A DNA stretch of 7,736 nt from Deltaproteobacteria bacterium (GTDB lineage: Bacteria; Myxococcota; Polyangia; Polyangiales; B10-G4). Location: the NCBI GenBank assembly GCA_019312705.1, contig JAFDCW010000176.1, positions 1-7,736 on the forward strand. The letters are read 5' to 3'. The notes under the pieces were generated by a model, which worked only from the letters and a program-made list of their open reading frames with translations, searched no databases and had not been told where the DNA came from. Of the stretch, positions 7,301 through 7,736 are shown piece by piece; the first letter of the stretch is position 1, and each line of letters begins with the position of its first letter. The translations under genes and the position numbers were made by a program.

Positions 7301-7678
7301 TCCGTCGTCATCGACTTCGGCATGGTGCGAGCCCAGCGCGTCTCTGCCGAAGTCGGCGGACGCTTCGTCGCCGGCACCCCCGGCTACATCGCCCCAGAGC
7401 AGGTCCTCGACCCGGTCGAACTCGACGGACGCGCCGACGTCTACGCCCTCGCCGGCACCATCTACAACGTCACGACCGGCCACAAGTTCTTCGAAGAGAT
7501 CGAAGACCCCCGCCAGCGCATCGTCGCCCACATGCAGCGCGCCCCCCTCGAGAACATCGACCACCTCGGCGAATACCCCGCGGCCCTCGTGAAGCTCATG
7601 CGCGCGGCGACGGACATGGACTGGAAAGACCGCCCCACCCCCCTCGAGTTCGGCAAGGCCTTCGCCGACCTGCTGTAG
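4361..7678 (+). CDS. Large soluble protein with C-terminal Hanks-type Ser/Thr kinase
   Basis: The 1105-residue product has no signal peptide or membrane segment. Residues 1 to about 795 are Ala/Leu-rich and look all-helical, with a HEAT-like stretch around 225-290; I recognise no named domain there. A proline-lysine linker (PPPPPKKK, 802-809) leads to a kinase domain from 818 to the end. The kinase has glycine loop GEGGIG (826-831), Lys848 in VLKIPK, Glu873 in the C helix, HRDIKPAN (945-952), DFG (985-987) and GTPGYIAPE (1005-1013), so it should be active. HRD Asp947 and DFG Asp985 are 38 residues apart, about 20 more than usual. Most bacterial kinases of this class carry the kinase at the N-terminus; here it is at the C-terminus and the protein stops right after it. 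The ATG at 4361 is chosen because the upstream in-frame codons overlap the redoxin gene antisense and look non-coding. The Shine-Dalgarno is weak. The helical part may bind targets or sense a signal. Confidence 0.85.
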   Translation: MTTETIHQALETLTATLADTPQVAPAFYAKWLSGPHDPASDLGADIVRALDVVDGAMPAWTQKVTDPTELKKEFSESTGEVFFIWCAANAARTDARLAGLLAAAVAHPEYREKAIDVARKRVVEGPLDDALRCAPLLGTGAALALPENAEARARMEILIWEAGAQALQLPELGKWVWGSEETFNVLVAGPARGSLRGRVLAARCLEVAACGLPPMTDQRLVGRTLQVLQPLLLHPEPMVWIHAARSFGRLVGVFEPLEGTLLDWVHGATPVLRQRALTAFASLPANRLAMLGHNLQAILDSPEEKAWGLAAAAAATPHLFFERRKVWENLASRIIAGDGGAVAARALGRGLATLWRRGVRDEIEEPYRQLRLMARRANTDNVDDWRRWLELIAVTDPVDGAERDPLDVEIGLENLVRLAAQYDDEEADARAARFAATLAPTFEEARRIVFSDGSMRHRATGINAFEGCARSLALRLWGPMLTTRPKGDHIAEPDLLPTWELVAGAPAELLDIVREYREAGDTDERLLLALEVLALKLGGYALDACSADSERDLGPGRGPTAHATCLWLRKLQGLTDGSREMPPALQSALSGIFWRLVDTTRGTSLGEVDDVAWLGPFAAWWALVIDRPAILTQLATALPMIADGALEKCCDLAGTARAAIDSGAADGAWGQEAAAALAELRAEDTELAEALAGLATALAGFEGAMGPMADLEAKCLSLVMASERLQAALADPVRALHAATDAPSDDSLARALSDNAPRMASVMARAIRAREMTLLDVWFASLGPLASGLVEVAVADAMRRTPPPPPKKKLEKPKEFEGYEMIRPLGEGGIGTVWLVRKPGADRLFVLKIPKRDALENATETERAGILASFIDEARALAGLYHPNVANIIDRGVVQGVPFLILEYLIGADLQMYSDAGRMSLFELHRAVPETCAGLTALHNAGLVHRDIKPANLWLRLPLAGGVKFDPNKHRDPANAAPLSSVVIDFGMVRAQRVSAEVGGRFVAGTPGYIAPEQVLDPVELDGRADVYALAGTIYNVTTGHKFFEEIEDPRQRIVAHMQRAPLENIDHLGEYPAALVKLMRAATDMDWKDRPTPLEFGKAFADLL

Positions 7679-7688
7679 TCGGCGAAAA

Positions 7689-7732
7689 GGGGGTAGCGCC
7701 GTCTTCGGACAGGCGGGCGATTCCCTACCCTC
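7689..7732 (+). terminator. Structured hairpin after the kinase, possible terminator
   Basis: An outer stem pairs GGGGGTAG (7689-7696) with CTACCCTC (7725-7732), including one G-U pair. Inside it CGCCGTC-TTCG-GAC-A-GGCG (7697-7715) forms a hairpin with a C(UUCG)G tetraloop, a very stable RNA loop, and one bulged A. It begins 10 bases after the stop codon. No U-tract is seen before the window ends, so it may be an unusual terminator, an mRNA 3' stabiliser or part of the next gene's leader. Confidence 0.45.
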
Positions 7733-7736
7733 CTAT

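Overview
The window is very G+C-rich DNA, judged by eye from codons ending mostly in G or C. It reads as a bacterial chromosome of the Myxococcota / former deltaproteobacterial type. The support is a lipoprotein built from repeated eight-cysteine modules with a DETxxDCGG core, lipoproteins of the thioredoxin superfamily, and a very large soluble protein ending in a eukaryotic-like Ser/Thr kinase. The taxonomic call is inference; no rRNA or marker gene is present.

Layout from left to right. (1) 1-732, minus strand: a Cys-rich repeat lipoprotein whose C-terminus lies beyond the left edge. (2) 733-878: a divergent intergenic region with two perfect inverted repeats. (3) 879-1739, plus: an aldo/keto reductase with a complete catalytic tetrad. 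(4) 1740-2408, plus: a metallo-beta-lactamase-fold protein of the flavodiiron-like (HxExD) type. Its recognisable homology starts well upstream of the first usable ATG and runs back in the same frame to the reductase stop codon, so its 5' end looks damaged or unconventional. (5) 4218-2423, minus: a two-gene operon with a 4-base overlap encoding paralogous TlpA-like lipoproteins. The first has a monothiol CPFS site. The second has a CPFC site fused to a DsbD-alpha-like domain. It converges on gene 4 with a 14-base gap. (6) 4219-4360: a divergent promoter region. (7) 4361-7678, plus: a 1105-residue protein with about 800 residues of helical N-terminal sequence and a C-terminal Hanks kinase, followed by a structured hairpin with a UUCG loop that may be its terminator.

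Two themes may be linked. The lipoprotein redox pair acts on thiols outside the cytoplasm, and the Cys-rich lipoprotein nearby would need many disulfides formed or proofread there. They are not in one operon, so this is only a suggestion. The kinase is divergently transcribed from the redox pair and could share its regulatory region. I found no mobile element, CRISPR array, tRNA or rRNA. The most unusual items are the TlpA-DsbD-alpha fusion paired with a monothiol paralogue, the kinase architecture with an insert between HRD and DFG, and the broken-looking reductase / metallo-beta-lactamase junction.
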